Shown: piece by piece, positions 16,679 through 24,516 of the stretch
Position numbering within the stretch: the first letter of the stretch is position 1
Layout of the letters: the number at the start of each line of letters is the position of its first letter
NCBI RefSeq assembly: GCF_003574445.1
Contig: NZ_KZ984564.1
Coordinates: forward strand, 1-64,000
Source: Streptomyces sp. YIM 130001
GTDB lineage: Bacteria > Actinomycetota > Actinomycetes > Streptomycetales > Streptomycetaceae
DNA length: 64,000 bases
Reading direction: 5' to 3'
Notes under the pieces: model-generated
What the model was told of the DNA's origin: nothing
The model's database searches: none
The model's input: only the letters and a program-made list of their open reading frames with translations
Translations under genes and position numbers: made by a program

Positions 16679-17161
16679 TCAGCCCAGATCCGGTGCGTGC
16701 ATCGCCCGGACGCCCTCGATATTGGCGTCCAGGTAGTGGCGCAGCGACAGCGGAACCAGATGGACCGAGGCGATACCGACCCGGGTGAACGGGATGCGCA
16801 CGATCTCGTACTCGCCGAGGGGTTCCTCGACCTCCGGCCCGTGCCGCAGAGACGGGTCGATGGAGGCCAGTCGGCAGACGAAGAAGTGCTGGACCTTGAC
16901 GCCGGTGGCGCCGCCGTCCGACCCGATGTGCTCGACGGTGTCCACGAAGCAGGGCACCACATCGGTGATCTTGGCGCCCAGCTCCTCGTACACCTCACGG
17001 TGCAGAGCGTCGACGACGGTGGCGTCCTCCGGTTCCACTCCCCCGCCCGGCGTGACCCAGTAGGAATCCACTCCGGGCTTGGTGCGTTTGATCAGCAGCA
17101 GGCCATCGCCGTCGAGCAGGACGGCTCGGGCGGTGCGCTTGACCACGGGTCGGACGGTCAT
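16679..17161 (-). CDS. NUDIX hydrolase
   Basis: 160 aa, ATG at 17161 (MTVRPVVKRTARAVLLDGDG). The NUDIX box is GGGVEPEDATVVDALHREVYEELGA at about residues 39-63 (GX5EX7REVYEELGA form), binding Mg2+ for cleavage of a nucleoside diphosphate linked to another moiety. The substrate class is not predictable. A one-mismatch parS lies 22 bp upstream of the start. Upstream in-frame codons extend through that site but give no family-like sequence. Confidence 0.92.
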   Translation of the reverse strand: MTVRPVVKRTARAVLLDGDGLLLIKRTKPGVDSYWVTPGGGVEPEDATVVDALHREVYEELGAKITDVVPCFVDTVEHIGSDGGATGVKVQHFFVCRLASIDPSLRHGPEVEEPLGEYEIVRIPFTRVGIASVHLVPLSLRHYLDANIEGVRAMHAPDLG

Positions 17162-17182
17162 GCAAGGAATGTGGCCCGTGCC

Positions 17183-17196
17183 GTTCCACGTGAAAC
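17183..17196. other. parS-like site with one mismatch
   Basis: GTTCCACGTGAAAC differs from the consensus at one position in the left arm. Located between the NUDIX gene and the lysR-type gene, both minus strand. Confidence 0.8.
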
Positions 17197-17254
17197 ACCG
17201 CGCCCGGCTCGGTACGCCCCGGGCGAACGGTTCCACTGCGCCCCGACGGATCGC

Positions 17255-18160
17255 TCAGCTCCATGACGAGGCGGCTCGCAGCAGCCACTCGTGCGCCTTC
17301 GCGATGTGCGGCATCGCCAGCGTCCCCGTACGCACCACCAGGAAATACGTGCGCAGCGGCGGCACCGCGGGCTCGTGCAGTGCGACGACGTCCCCACGCG
17401 CCAGGGCGTCCGCGCAGAGATAGCGCGGCAGCACCGCGAGCCCCGCACCCGCCACCGCACAGGCGAGTACCGCCCGCAGGTCGGGCACCACGACCGTGCC
17501 CGAGGTGGCCGGCCGGGAGTCGAAGACCGCGGCCCAGTAGCGTGCGACGAACGGCAGCGACTCGTGCACCTCGACGACCGGCAGATCCTCCAGGGCATGA
17601 GCGCCCTCGCTACGGAGGCGGCCGGGGCCGATCCGCTGCGCGAGGCCGGGAGCGGCCACGAGCATGTGCTCCTCGTCGCAGAGCGCAGTCGCCGTGAGGA
17701 GCGCACCCCGCGGACGGGCGGTGGAAATGGCCAGATCATGGTGTCCGGCCGCGAGGCCCTCCAGAGCCTCCTCCGCATTGCCGAACGAGGCCCGCAGGGT
17801 GAAGCTCTGTCCGTCGTCGCCGGTCAGCGTCGTGAGGGTGGGCAGGGCACGTTCCGCGGTGAACTCCAACGGGCCCGCGAGATGGAGCGTGCGCATCGAC
17901 GACTCCTGGTCGAGTCCGCTCTCCGCGATCTCCACCAGCGAATCCAGATGCGGAGCCGCCTTGTGCGCCAGCTCGTCGCCGATGGTCGTGGGCGTCACAC
18001 CGCGCGCTTGCCGCAGGAACAGAGGCCGCCCCAACTGCCGTTCCAGCGTGCGGATCTGCGCGGTCACCGCGGGCTGGGACAGCCCGAGCAGTGCCGCGGC
18101 CCGGGTGAACGAACCGGCCCGGTGCACGGTGACAAAGGTGCGCAACAGGGCCAGATCCAT
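17255..18160 (-). CDS. LysR family transcriptional regulator
   Basis: 301 aa, ATG at 18160. MDLALLRTFVTVHRAGSFTRAAALLGLSQPAVTAQIRTLERQLGRPLFLRQARGVTPT is the complete N-terminal LysR helix-turn-helix (residues 1-58). The effector domain (about 90-300) is divergent. Family members typically control a neighbouring divergent gene; here the upstream spacer (18161-18357) faces the end of the Cys/Met lyase gene, so no clear target can be named. Confidence 0.93.
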   Translation of the reverse strand: MDLALLRTFVTVHRAGSFTRAAALLGLSQPAVTAQIRTLERQLGRPLFLRQARGVTPTTIGDELAHKAAPHLDSLVEIAESGLDQESSMRTLHLAGPLEFTAERALPTLTTLTGDDGQSFTLRASFGNAEEALEGLAAGHHDLAISTARPRGALLTATALCDEEHMLVAAPGLAQRIGPGRLRSEGAHALEDLPVVEVHESLPFVARYWAAVFDSRPATSGTVVVPDLRAVLACAVAGAGLAVLPRYLCADALARGDVVALHEPAVPPLRTYFLVVRTGTLAMPHIAKAHEWLLRAASSWS

Positions 18161-18296
18161 CGAATGCCCCTCCCCTCCCATGTCCCCCGCAGGGCCCCAA
18201 CTATAAATATGTCGATAGGTCGCTGTCGCTACCGTGATTGGACACTGACAGAGAGTCAACTAGCCTTGTGCAGGCGGTTCTTCGCGCGCAGAACCG

Positions 18297-18335
18297 GGAC
18301 GGCCCGAGCCACGAGGGGGGAGGCTCGGGCCGTCC
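18297..18335 (-). terminator. Terminator of the Cys/Met lyase operon
   Basis: Perfect 14-bp arms, GGACGGCCCGAGCC and its complement, around an 11-base loop, 23 bp past the minus-strand stop codon at 18358. No U tract. Confidence 0.9.
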
Positions 18336-18357
18336 GTCTGCCGCGCTCGCGGACCGG

Positions 18358-19530
18358 CTAGCCGTGCGAGACGTCGAGTGCCCGCAGCACATCCGGGACG
18401 AGGTCGTCCGGGTCCTCGGCGCCGACCGAGAAGCGGATGAACCCCTCCGGCACCGCGTCGCCGCCCCAGCGCCCCCGGCGCTCCGCGGTGGAACGCACCC
18501 CGCCGAAACTGGTGGCTTCCTCGACCAGGCGAAGCGCGGCGAGGAAGCGCTCGGCCCGCTCCCGGGACTCCAGCGTGAACGACACCACGCTGCCGAAACG
18601 GCGCATCTGCCGGGCGGCGACGGCGTGCGCGGGATCATCCCCGAGTCCGGGATGGCGCAGGCCCGTGACATCTGTCCGCGCCCGCAGGGCCTCGGCGACC
18701 GCGAGCGCGTTGGCGTTCTGCCGGTCGACCCGCAACTGCAGGGTGGCGAGGGACCGGTGCGCGAGCCACGCCTCCATCGGCCCGGGGATGGCGCCGCCGA
18801 TCTTCCGCCAGCGGCGAACGTCCGCCATGGCAGCAGCGTCCGCCCCGGTCACGTAACCGAGCAGCAGATCGCCGTGCCCGGTGAGCCCCTTCGTGCCGCT
18901 GGCCACCGAGAAGTCCGCACCGAGCGCCAGCGGACGCTGGCCGAGCGGAGTGGCCAGCGTGTTGTCCACCGCGACCTTGGCGCCGCGCTCGTGCGCCGCC
19001 GTCGCCAGACGGCGGATGTCGCACACGTCGAGGCCCGGATTAGACGGGGACTCGATCCACAACAACGAGGCGCCCTCGAGCAGTTCCAGCTGCGCGTCGC
19101 CGCCGGTGGGCGCGGTGCGCACCTCGATCCCGTACGCGGTGAGCTGCTCGCGTACGAGAGGCAGGGCCTGGTAGCCGTCGTCGGGCAGTACGGCCACATC
19201 ACCGGTGCGCAGCTGGGAGAACAGGACGGCGGAGATCGCGGCCATGCCCGAGGCGAAGACCAGGGTCTCGGCCGGATCGACGCCGTCCGGCGCGGGCGCC
19301 TCGAGTTCACCGATGGCGCGCTCGAGATGCGTCCAGGTCGGGTTCTCGTCGCGGCCGTACGCATAGGGGCCGGCGGGGTCGCCCGGCAGGTGGAAGTGGG
19401 CGGCGAACACCGGCCCCGGCAGCGTCGGTTCGTGCTTCACGGGCTCCGGCATACCGGCCCGGACGGCCCGGGTGCCCTCGCCGACGAGCTGGTCCGATGT
19501 GCTGTCGCCGTGTGATGGGTGCTGTGTCAT
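18358..19530 (-). CDS. Cys/Met metabolism PLP enzyme (cystathionine gamma-lyase/synthase type)
   Basis: 390 aa. SGTKGLTGHGDLLLG (about residues 208-222) holds the PLP lysine; YAYGRDENPTWTHLERAIGELE (about 56-77) and ETLVFASGMAAISAVLF (about 87-103) are hallmark segments of the Cys/Met metabolism family. Fold-type I, homotetrameric, cytosolic. The exact reaction (gamma-lyase, gamma-synthase, beta-lyase) cannot be settled from motifs. ATGA overlap (19527-19530) with the upstream phosphatase gene couples their translation; the operon begins with the holin-like gene. Confidence 0.9.
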   Translation of the reverse strand: MTQHPSHGDSTSDQLVGEGTRAVRAGMPEPVKHEPTLPGPVFAAHFHLPGDPAGPYAYGRDENPTWTHLERAIGELEAPAPDGVDPAETLVFASGMAAISAVLFSQLRTGDVAVLPDDGYQALPLVREQLTAYGIEVRTAPTGGDAQLELLEGASLLWIESPSNPGLDVCDIRRLATAAHERGAKVAVDNTLATPLGQRPLALGADFSVASGTKGLTGHGDLLLGYVTGADAAAMADVRRWRKIGGAIPGPMEAWLAHRSLATLQLRVDRQNANALAVAEALRARTDVTGLRHPGLGDDPAHAVAARQMRRFGSVVSFTLESRERAERFLAALRLVEEATSFGGVRSTAERRGRWGGDAVPEGFIRFSVGAEDPDDLVPDVLRALDVSHG

Positions 19531-20069
19531 GCGGCGTCCTTGTCAGCCAGTGCCGCGCGGACTGCGCGGAGCAGTCCCGGAACCGCGGCTTCCACCATGT
19601 CCAGACACTCCTGGAATCCGTCCGGGCCCCCGTAGTAGGGATCGGGTACGTCCAGGCCGGTGTCGTCGTTGCCCGCCGCGGGGTCGTAGCTGCGCAGCAG
19701 ACGTACCTTCGCGGCGTCGGCCGGTCCGGGTGCGAGCCGCTGCAGCGCACGCCGGTGGCCGGAGTCGAGGGCCACGACGAGGTCGAGCCGGTCGAAGTCC
19801 GCCGCGGTGAACTGCCGTGCGGTGAGGTCGCCGTCGTAGCCGTGCGCCTCGAGGACAGAGACCGTGCGTGGATCGGCGCCCTCGCCCTCGTGCCAGCCGC
19901 CGGTGCCGGCGCTCGACACCTCGATGCGGGACTCGAGTCCGGCATCGGCCACCCGGGCACGGAACACGGACTCGGCCATCGGGGAGCGACAGATGTTGCC
20001 CGTGCAGACGAAACTCACACGGAAGGGGACAGCGGCGCGGGTTTCGCGACGGGTTTCGGGGTCGTTCAT
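19527..20069 (-). CDS. Low-molecular-weight protein tyrosine phosphatase
   Basis: 180 aa. FVCTGNICRSPMAE (about residues 20-33) is the P-loop CX5R with the nucleophilic Cys and phosphate-binding Arg, and VPDPYYGG (about 141-148) carries the general-acid Asp. Acts on phosphotyrosine proteins in the cytosol; the best studied Streptomyces LMW phosphatase, PtpA, affects secondary metabolism, but orthology is not proven here. Nine bases after the holin-like gene and overlapping the lyase gene by 4 bp. Confidence 0.94.
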   Translation of the reverse strand: MNDPETRRETRAAVPFRVSFVCTGNICRSPMAESVFRARVADAGLESRIEVSSAGTGGWHEGEGADPRTVSVLEAHGYDGDLTARQFTAADFDRLDLVVALDSGHRRALQRLAPGPADAAKVRLLRSYDPAAGNDDTGLDVPDPYYGGPDGFQECLDMVEAAVPGLLRAVRAALADKDAA

Positions 20070-20078
20070 CGGGATCGC

Positions 20079-20459
20079 TCAGTCACGGTCGTCGGGCAGG
20101 ACCATGTTCATCGCCCAGGAGACGACGCTGATGATCAGGCCGCCCAGTACCGCGGTCCAGAAGCCCTCCACCTGGAAGCTCAGACTCAGCTTGTCGGCGA
20201 GCCACGAAGTGAGCAGCAGCATCAGCGCGTTCACCACCAAGGTGATCAGGCCGAGGGTGAGGATGAACAGCGGGAAGGTCAGCAGCTTCACGACCGGCTT
20301 GACGAGCCAGTTCACCAGGCCGAAGACAAGCGCCACCAGGATCAGTGTGAGCACCTTGCGGGGGGTGCTGTTGCCGGTCAGGGTGATCTTGTCCAGTAGC
20401 CAGATGGCCACGGCGAGTGCCGCTGAGTTCGCGATCGTCTTGACTACGAAATTCTTCAT
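20079..20459 (-). CDS. Phage holin-like membrane protein (holin 4_2 family)
   Basis: 126 aa with four membrane spans. VLTLILVALVFGLVNWLVKPVVKLLTFPLFILTLGLITLVVNALML is the diagnostic region of Pfam Phage_holin_4_2, where NxxxKP follows the second helix. Despite the family name, chromosomal copies such as this are housekeeping membrane proteins of unknown role, found widely in Streptomyces. First gene of a three-gene operon and divergent from a cupin gene. Confidence 0.9.
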   Translation of the reverse strand: MKNFVVKTIANSAALAVAIWLLDKITLTGNSTPRKVLTLILVALVFGLVNWLVKPVVKLLTFPLFILTLGLITLVVNALMLLLTSWLADKLSLSFQVEGFWTAVLGGLIISVVSWAMNMVLPDDRD

Positions 20460-20530
20460 GTGTCTGATCGTGGCAGACGTGATCGGCGCCGGGCACCGGC
20501 GTGCGGCGGGGAGTGAGGGCGGACACGGCC

Positions 20531-20848
20531 ATGAAGGCTTTTCGACTGGACGAGCTCGAGGCGGAGCGCGCGGCGAACAACGGCGCGTATCTCCAGTTCC
20601 TCAAGGAACGGAACATGTCCGTCGGCCTGTACGCGCTCGATGCGGGGGAGACGGATCCGCAGGCGCCGCACGCACAGGACGAGGTCTACTTCGTGGTGAG
20701 CGGCCACGCGTCCGTGACGGTCGGCACGGAGACGACCGCCGTCGGCCGGGGCAGTGTGGTGTACGTGCCGGCCAAGGTTCCCCACAAGTTCCATCACATC
20801 AGCGAGGACCTGAGGGTCCTCGTCGTCTTCTCGCCGCCGGAGGGCTGA
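20531..20848 (+). CDS. Small cupin-domain protein
   Basis: 105 aa; a single cupin_2 barrel. PHAQDEVYFVVSGHASVTVG (about residues 47-66) is cupin motif 1 with His and Glu metal ligands; VYVPAKVPHKFHHI (about 77-90) is motif 2 with the third His. The metal and reaction are unknown. Transcribed away from the holin-like operon and closed by the hairpin at 20883. Confidence 0.88.
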   Translation: MKAFRLDELEAERAANNGAYLQFLKERNMSVGLYALDAGETDPQAPHAQDEVYFVVSGHASVTVGTETTAVGRGSVVYVPAKVPHKFHHISEDLRVLVVFSPPEG

Positions 20849-20882
20849 GCTCCGTCGCACCGCCCACCTCACGCCCCATGGG

Positions 20883-20906
20883 AACCCTGAGGCGGCTCTC
20901 AGGGTT
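20883..20906 (+). terminator. Terminator after the cupin gene
   Basis: AACCCTGAG and CTCAGGGTT, perfect 9-bp arms with a 6-base loop, 34 bp past the stop. Confidence 0.85.
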
Positions 20907-21054
20907 GGATCAGGGAAGGACAAGGGATCCGGGCGCCCCACGGGTGTGCCCCTCCGCCTAGCATCGAGGGCAGAGGCTCGGCGGACCGGAGTATCCGGGA
21001 CCGGAGAGGCCGGGGACGCCAGAGACCGGAGAGATCCGGAGGAAGAGGTAGACG

Positions 21055-21258
21055 ATGGACGTGCGGGAGATATTCGCGGGGTTGCCCTGGTGGGTGAAGT
21101 GGATTGCCGTGCCGGTGATCGCTCTCGTGGTGTTCGGCGGAGTGATCGGCTGGATCATCAGCGTCGTGGTCGGCCTGCTCTTCAAGGTCCTCGTCTTCGT
21201 GGCCCTCGTCGCCGGACTCATCTATGTCGTACGGAAGTTCATGTCCACCAGCTCATGA
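21055..21258 (+). CDS. DUF5326-like small membrane protein
   Basis: 67 aa. GGAGGAAGAGG at about 21040 supports the ATG at 21055. Two strongly hydrophobic segments (about residues 16-35 and 40-58) with WWVKWIAVPVIALVVFGG and a short basic tail. Members of this Streptomyces-restricted family have no known function. Spacing and location, upstream of ssgR, are conserved in my recollection of S. coelicolor. Confidence 0.85.
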   Translation: MDVREIFAGLPWWVKWIAVPVIALVVFGGVIGWIISVVVGLLFKVLVFVALVAGLIYVVRKFMSTSS

Positions 21259-21586
21259 CGACAGGGCCGCCCGGCCAGCTACCCAGCCGGCAGCGGCCCT
21301 TGTCGCGAGCAGGCAGCGCGGCGGACACGGCCGCGCACACCGCGCCGCGAGACGAACCGAGGCAGCCGCGCGGTGGAGAGGGACCGAGCCGGTGCGGCGC
21401 ACAGGGCAGATGACGATGCAGATAAACGTTCCCCCACCCGGGGGAATGTTCCGGATGGAAGCTCCGCGCGACGCACGGCGCGGCTAAGGTCCGTAGGCGA
21501 CGCGGAGTTGGGCCCTGTGGCGGGGCCATCCGCCAACCCCTGAGCGGGTTCCGTACGAGGTACCCCACGCACCTCGGGAGTGGACC
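21259..21586. other. 328-bp spacer upstream of ssgR
   Basis: No gene-like frame. A hairpin with arms TTCCCCC/GGGGGAA lies at about 21427-21447. The region probably contains the ssgR promoter, but no clear -35/-10 pair can be assigned. Confidence 0.5.
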
Positions 21587-22357
21587 TTGGCCACGCCAGT
21601 CAGCACCGCAGCACCGACCCTGATCGGTTCCGTACAGCGGGCCATGCGCCTGCTCGAGGCAGTCGGCTCGCACGAGCGCGGCGCCCCCGCCAAGCGGCTC
21701 GCGCGCGAAGCCGGCCTCGCCCTCCCCACTGCCTACCACCTGTTGCGCACCCTCGCCCACGAGGGATATCTCCGCCGTGAGCACGGTCTGTTCGTGCTCG
21801 GCGAGGCCGCCGAGCGGCTCGGCAGCAGCGGTGTCCGGCAGACCAGACGCAGCGTGATCAGCGAGGACATGGCCCACTGGCGCGACGCCGTCGGCGTCCC
21901 CGTCTACTTCGCGGTGTACCGCGGCGGCGAGGTGGAGGTGCTCGCCGTCTCCGACACCCCGGGCAACCCGGCCGTCGAGGAGTGGGCAGACTTCCGTGAG
22001 ACGGCTCACGCCCATGCGATCGGCCAGTGCCTGCTCTCCCAGTTGGACGAGGAGGCGCAGCGCGACCACCTCTCGCGTTACCCCGTCGCCCCCACCACTG
22101 CCTACGGAGTTCCCGACGAGCAGGCCCTGTTGCGCAGACTTGCCGACACCGGCCGGATGCAACCGGTGGTGGAGTTCCAGGAGTACGCCCTCGGTTCCGT
22201 CTGCGCCGCCGTACCCATCACCGCGGGAGCGACCGCCGCCACCATGGCCATCTCACTGCCGCTGCACCAGGCCGACCGACTGACGCCCGCCGTACGTGAG
22301 TTGCAGCACGGTATCGGTCAGAGACTCGGCTCGCTGGCATTCTCTATCAGCATCTGA
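21587..22357 (+). CDS. ssgR: SsgR, IclR-type activator of ssgA
   Basis: 256 aa, starting at a TTG (21587) six bases after GGGAG. N-terminal IclR winged helix: SVQRAMRLLEAVGSHERGAPAKRLAREAGLALPTAYHLLRTLAHEGYLRREHG (about residues 13-65); C-terminal IclR effector domain (about 80-250). Identified as SsgR because it immediately precedes ssgA on the same strand, as in S. coelicolor, where SsgR is needed for ssgA transcription. Acts as a DNA-binding activator at the onset of sporulation-specific division. Effector unknown. Confidence 0.93.
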   Translation: MATPVSTAAPTLIGSVQRAMRLLEAVGSHERGAPAKRLAREAGLALPTAYHLLRTLAHEGYLRREHGLFVLGEAAERLGSSGVRQTRRSVISEDMAHWRDAVGVPVYFAVYRGGEVEVLAVSDTPGNPAVEEWADFRETAHAHAIGQCLLSQLDEEAQRDHLSRYPVAPTTAYGVPDEQALLRRLADTGRMQPVVEFQEYALGSVCAAVPITAGATAATMAISLPLHQADRLTPAVRELQHGIGQRLGSLAFSISI

Positions 22358-22458
22358 AAACTCACAGCTTGTGATCTCCTGGGTACGTTGAGCAAGATTC
22401 AGGTTGGGGCGGGAAGATGATTCCTGGCCAACTCGCCGCCACAGCAACGGGGTAGTTG

Positions 22459-22893
22459 ATGCAAGAGTCCGTCCAGGCAGAAGTCATGATGAATTTCCTC
22501 GTCTCCGAGGAGCTCTCGTTCCGCATCCCGGTGGAGTTGCGGTACGAGGCGCACGACCCGTATGCCGTGCGGCTGACCTTCCACCTGCCCGGGGACGCGC
22601 CCGTGACCTGGGCCTTCAGTCGCGAGCTGCTCGTCGACGGGATCAACGGCCCCTGCGGGGAGGGTGACGTGCACATCGCGCCGCACAGCACCCAACTCAA
22701 CGACGCCGTCATCCGGTTGCAGGTCGGCGCGGACCAGGCGCTGTTCCGGGCCGGGATCGCGCCGCTCATCGCCTTCCTCGACCGGACCGACAAGATCGTC
22801 CCGCTCGGGCAGGAAGCGACCCTGGAGGACTTCGACAGCGACCTGGACGACGAGCTCGGACGCATCCTCGCGGAGGAGCAGAGCGCCGGCTGA
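22459..22893 (+). CDS. ssgA: SsgA, sporulation-specific cell-division activator
   Basis: 144 aa. The sequence reads QESVQAEVMMNFLVSEELS at the N-terminus, then PVELRYEAHDPYAVRLTFHLPGDAPVTWAFSRELL, DGDVHI-like and LQVGADQALFRAGIAPLIAFLDRTDKIVPLG, which are signature stretches of SsgA-like proteins and close to SsgA itself in memory. SsgA stimulates septum formation in aerial hyphae, with SsgB and FtsZ. The ATG at 22459 follows a G-rich site; TTG at 22456 is an unlikely alternative. Own promoter between 22358 and 22458 and dependence on ssgR are expected. Confidence 0.96.
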   Translation: MQESVQAEVMMNFLVSEELSFRIPVELRYEAHDPYAVRLTFHLPGDAPVTWAFSRELLVDGINGPCGEGDVHIAPHSTQLNDAVIRLQVGADQALFRAGIAPLIAFLDRTDKIVPLGQEATLEDFDSDLDDELGRILAEEQSAG

Positions 22894-22926
22894 CGATCCG
22901 CGCCTCCGCGATCATGCCGTAACGCT

Positions 22927-24285
22927 TCAGCGCTTGCGGCGCCTGCCCCCGCCGCCCCGGCCAGAGCGCCTCGGCGGCGTCTGAGCGCCTGACGGCCCGG
23001 CCGTGTCCGCCTCGGCGCCCGGACGGTCGGCGGACACCATGAGGGCCGCGAGGGCCGTCGTGAGCGGCACCGAGGCGACCAGTCCGATCGACCCGATCAG
23101 CGTGCGCACGATCTCCTCCGCGACCAACTCACTGTTCGCCACGGTGCCGACGCCCGACTGGGCGATGGAGAACAGCAGGAGCAACGGCAGTGCCGCACCG
23201 GCGTACGCGAGCACCAAGGTGTTGACCACGGAGGCGATGTGGTCACGGCCGATCCGGATGCCCGCGCTGTACAGCTGGCGCCGGCTCATCGTCGGATCGG
23301 CCTGGTGCAGCTCCCAGACCGCCGAGGTCTGCGTCACGGTCACATCGTCGAGTACACCCAACGAGCCGATGATGACGCCGGCCAGCAACAGGCCGCTCAT
23401 GTCGATATCGGGATAAAGCCCGTGAATCAGTCCGGTGTTGTCGTCGGTGTTGCCGGTCAGTGACGCCCAGCCGATGAAGACGGAACCGAGCACGCCGATC
23501 AACAGCAACGAGATCAGGGTGCCCAGCACCGCGACCGATGTTCGCGCGGTGATGCCATGACACATATAGAGCGCGATGAGCATGATGGCGCTGGCCCCGA
23601 CCACCGCGACCACCAGCGGATTCGAACCCTGCAGGATCGCCGGCAGGATGAACAGCGTGAGCAGCGCGAAGCTCACCACCAGCGCCACGAGGGCCATCAG
23701 CCCGCGCAGCCGGCCGACTACCACCACGGCGAGCGCGAAGATGCCGGCAAGCAGGGCCAGGGGGAGCCGCCGGTTCACATCGGTCACCGAGTACTGCAGT
23801 TCCTTCGGCGCGTCGGGGGCGTAGGCCACCACGACCTCCTGGCCCTTCTCCAGCTTCCGCGAGGTGTCGGGCTGGATGACCTCCTCGAAGGTGCGGCCCT
23901 TGTTCTCGCCGCTGGTCACCTTGATCGTCGCCTTCCCGCAGGTGCCCTTGGCACGCTGCTCGGCGGACGAGCCCTCCGGTGTCGAGGTGTCGCCGGTGGG
24001 CGGTGGCTGGGAGGCGTTGACGTCCTTGCAGTCGACGGTGTCGACGCGTTCGACCGTGGCCGATTCGGTCTGCCGGTCGAAGCCGACACCACTGCGTTCA
24101 TGGCCGGGCGTGCCACCGGGCCAGAGCACGGCGAGCCCGACCACGACCGCCACCGCGAACGGGATCAGCACGGCGGCGATCACCTTGCGCAGGTGCCGGG
24201 ACACCGGCGCGGCCGGGCCGTGGCTGTGGCTGTGGCCGTGGCCTGGGGCGGGCGGAGGACCGGGGGGCTCGGGCGGCTGCTGCAT
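22927..24285 (-). CDS. YibE/F-like integral membrane protein
   Basis: 452 aa from the ATG at 24285 (AGG 11 bases upstream); a GTG at 24294 overlaps the ribosome site. One N-terminal membrane helix (about 34-55), an extracytoplasmic region (about 60-180) with two cysteines (DCKDV, GTCGK) and repeated Thr/Glu-rich sequence, then about seven helices. GLYPDIDMSGLLLAGVIIGSLGVLDDVTVTQTSAVWEL is the conserved YibE/F core. The N-terminal His/Gly/Pro-rich HGHSHSHG tail is striking and could bind metal. The family is considered a transporter, function unproven. Basic glycine-rich C-terminus. Confidence 0.88.
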   Translation of the reverse strand: MQQPPEPPGPPPAPGHGHSHSHGPAAPVSRHLRKVIAAVLIPFAVAVVVGLAVLWPGGTPGHERSGVGFDRQTESATVERVDTVDCKDVNASQPPPTGDTSTPEGSSAEQRAKGTCGKATIKVTSGENKGRTFEEVIQPDTSRKLEKGQEVVVAYAPDAPKELQYSVTDVNRRLPLALLAGIFALAVVVVGRLRGLMALVALVVSFALLTLFILPAILQGSNPLVVAVVGASAIMLIALYMCHGITARTSVAVLGTLISLLLIGVLGSVFIGWASLTGNTDDNTGLIHGLYPDIDMSGLLLAGVIIGSLGVLDDVTVTQTSAVWELHQADPTMSRRQLYSAGIRIGRDHIASVVNTLVLAYAGAALPLLLLFSIAQSGVGTVANSELVAEEIVRTLIGSIGLVASVPLTTALAALMVSADRPGAEADTAGPSGAQTPPRRSGRGGGGRRRKR

Positions 24286-24373
24286 CGTGGTCACCTGTCG
24301 ATCATCGCAAGAGCGTCGGGGGCCCTCTGTTCATCGCGGCCGTGATGACGCTAGCGTGGAGGCACGTTTGTAC

Positions 24374-24508
24374 ACGCGGGAGCTCGGAGCACCGGGCTGA
24401 GAGGGCGCTGAACTTCGTACGGCGGACCGGCCGATGCCGGATCCACGGACACGGAGAACCGCTGCGTCGACCGCCGAACCTGTTACCGGGTAATGCCGGC
24501 GTAGGGAG
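24374..24508 (+). promoter_or_regulatory. TPP riboswitch (THI element) of thiC
   Basis: Upstream of thiC. Contains the conserved CTGAGA of P2-P3 (24396-24401) and, near the 3' end, AACCTGTTACCGGGTAATGCCGGCGTAGGGA-like sequence from about 24475 to 24508, including ACCTG and GGGTAATGCCGG. TPP binding is expected to lower thiC expression; the GGAG-type ribosome site lies at the riboswitch edge, which fits translational control. Confidence 0.95.
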
Positions 24509-24516
24509 TAGGTCTC

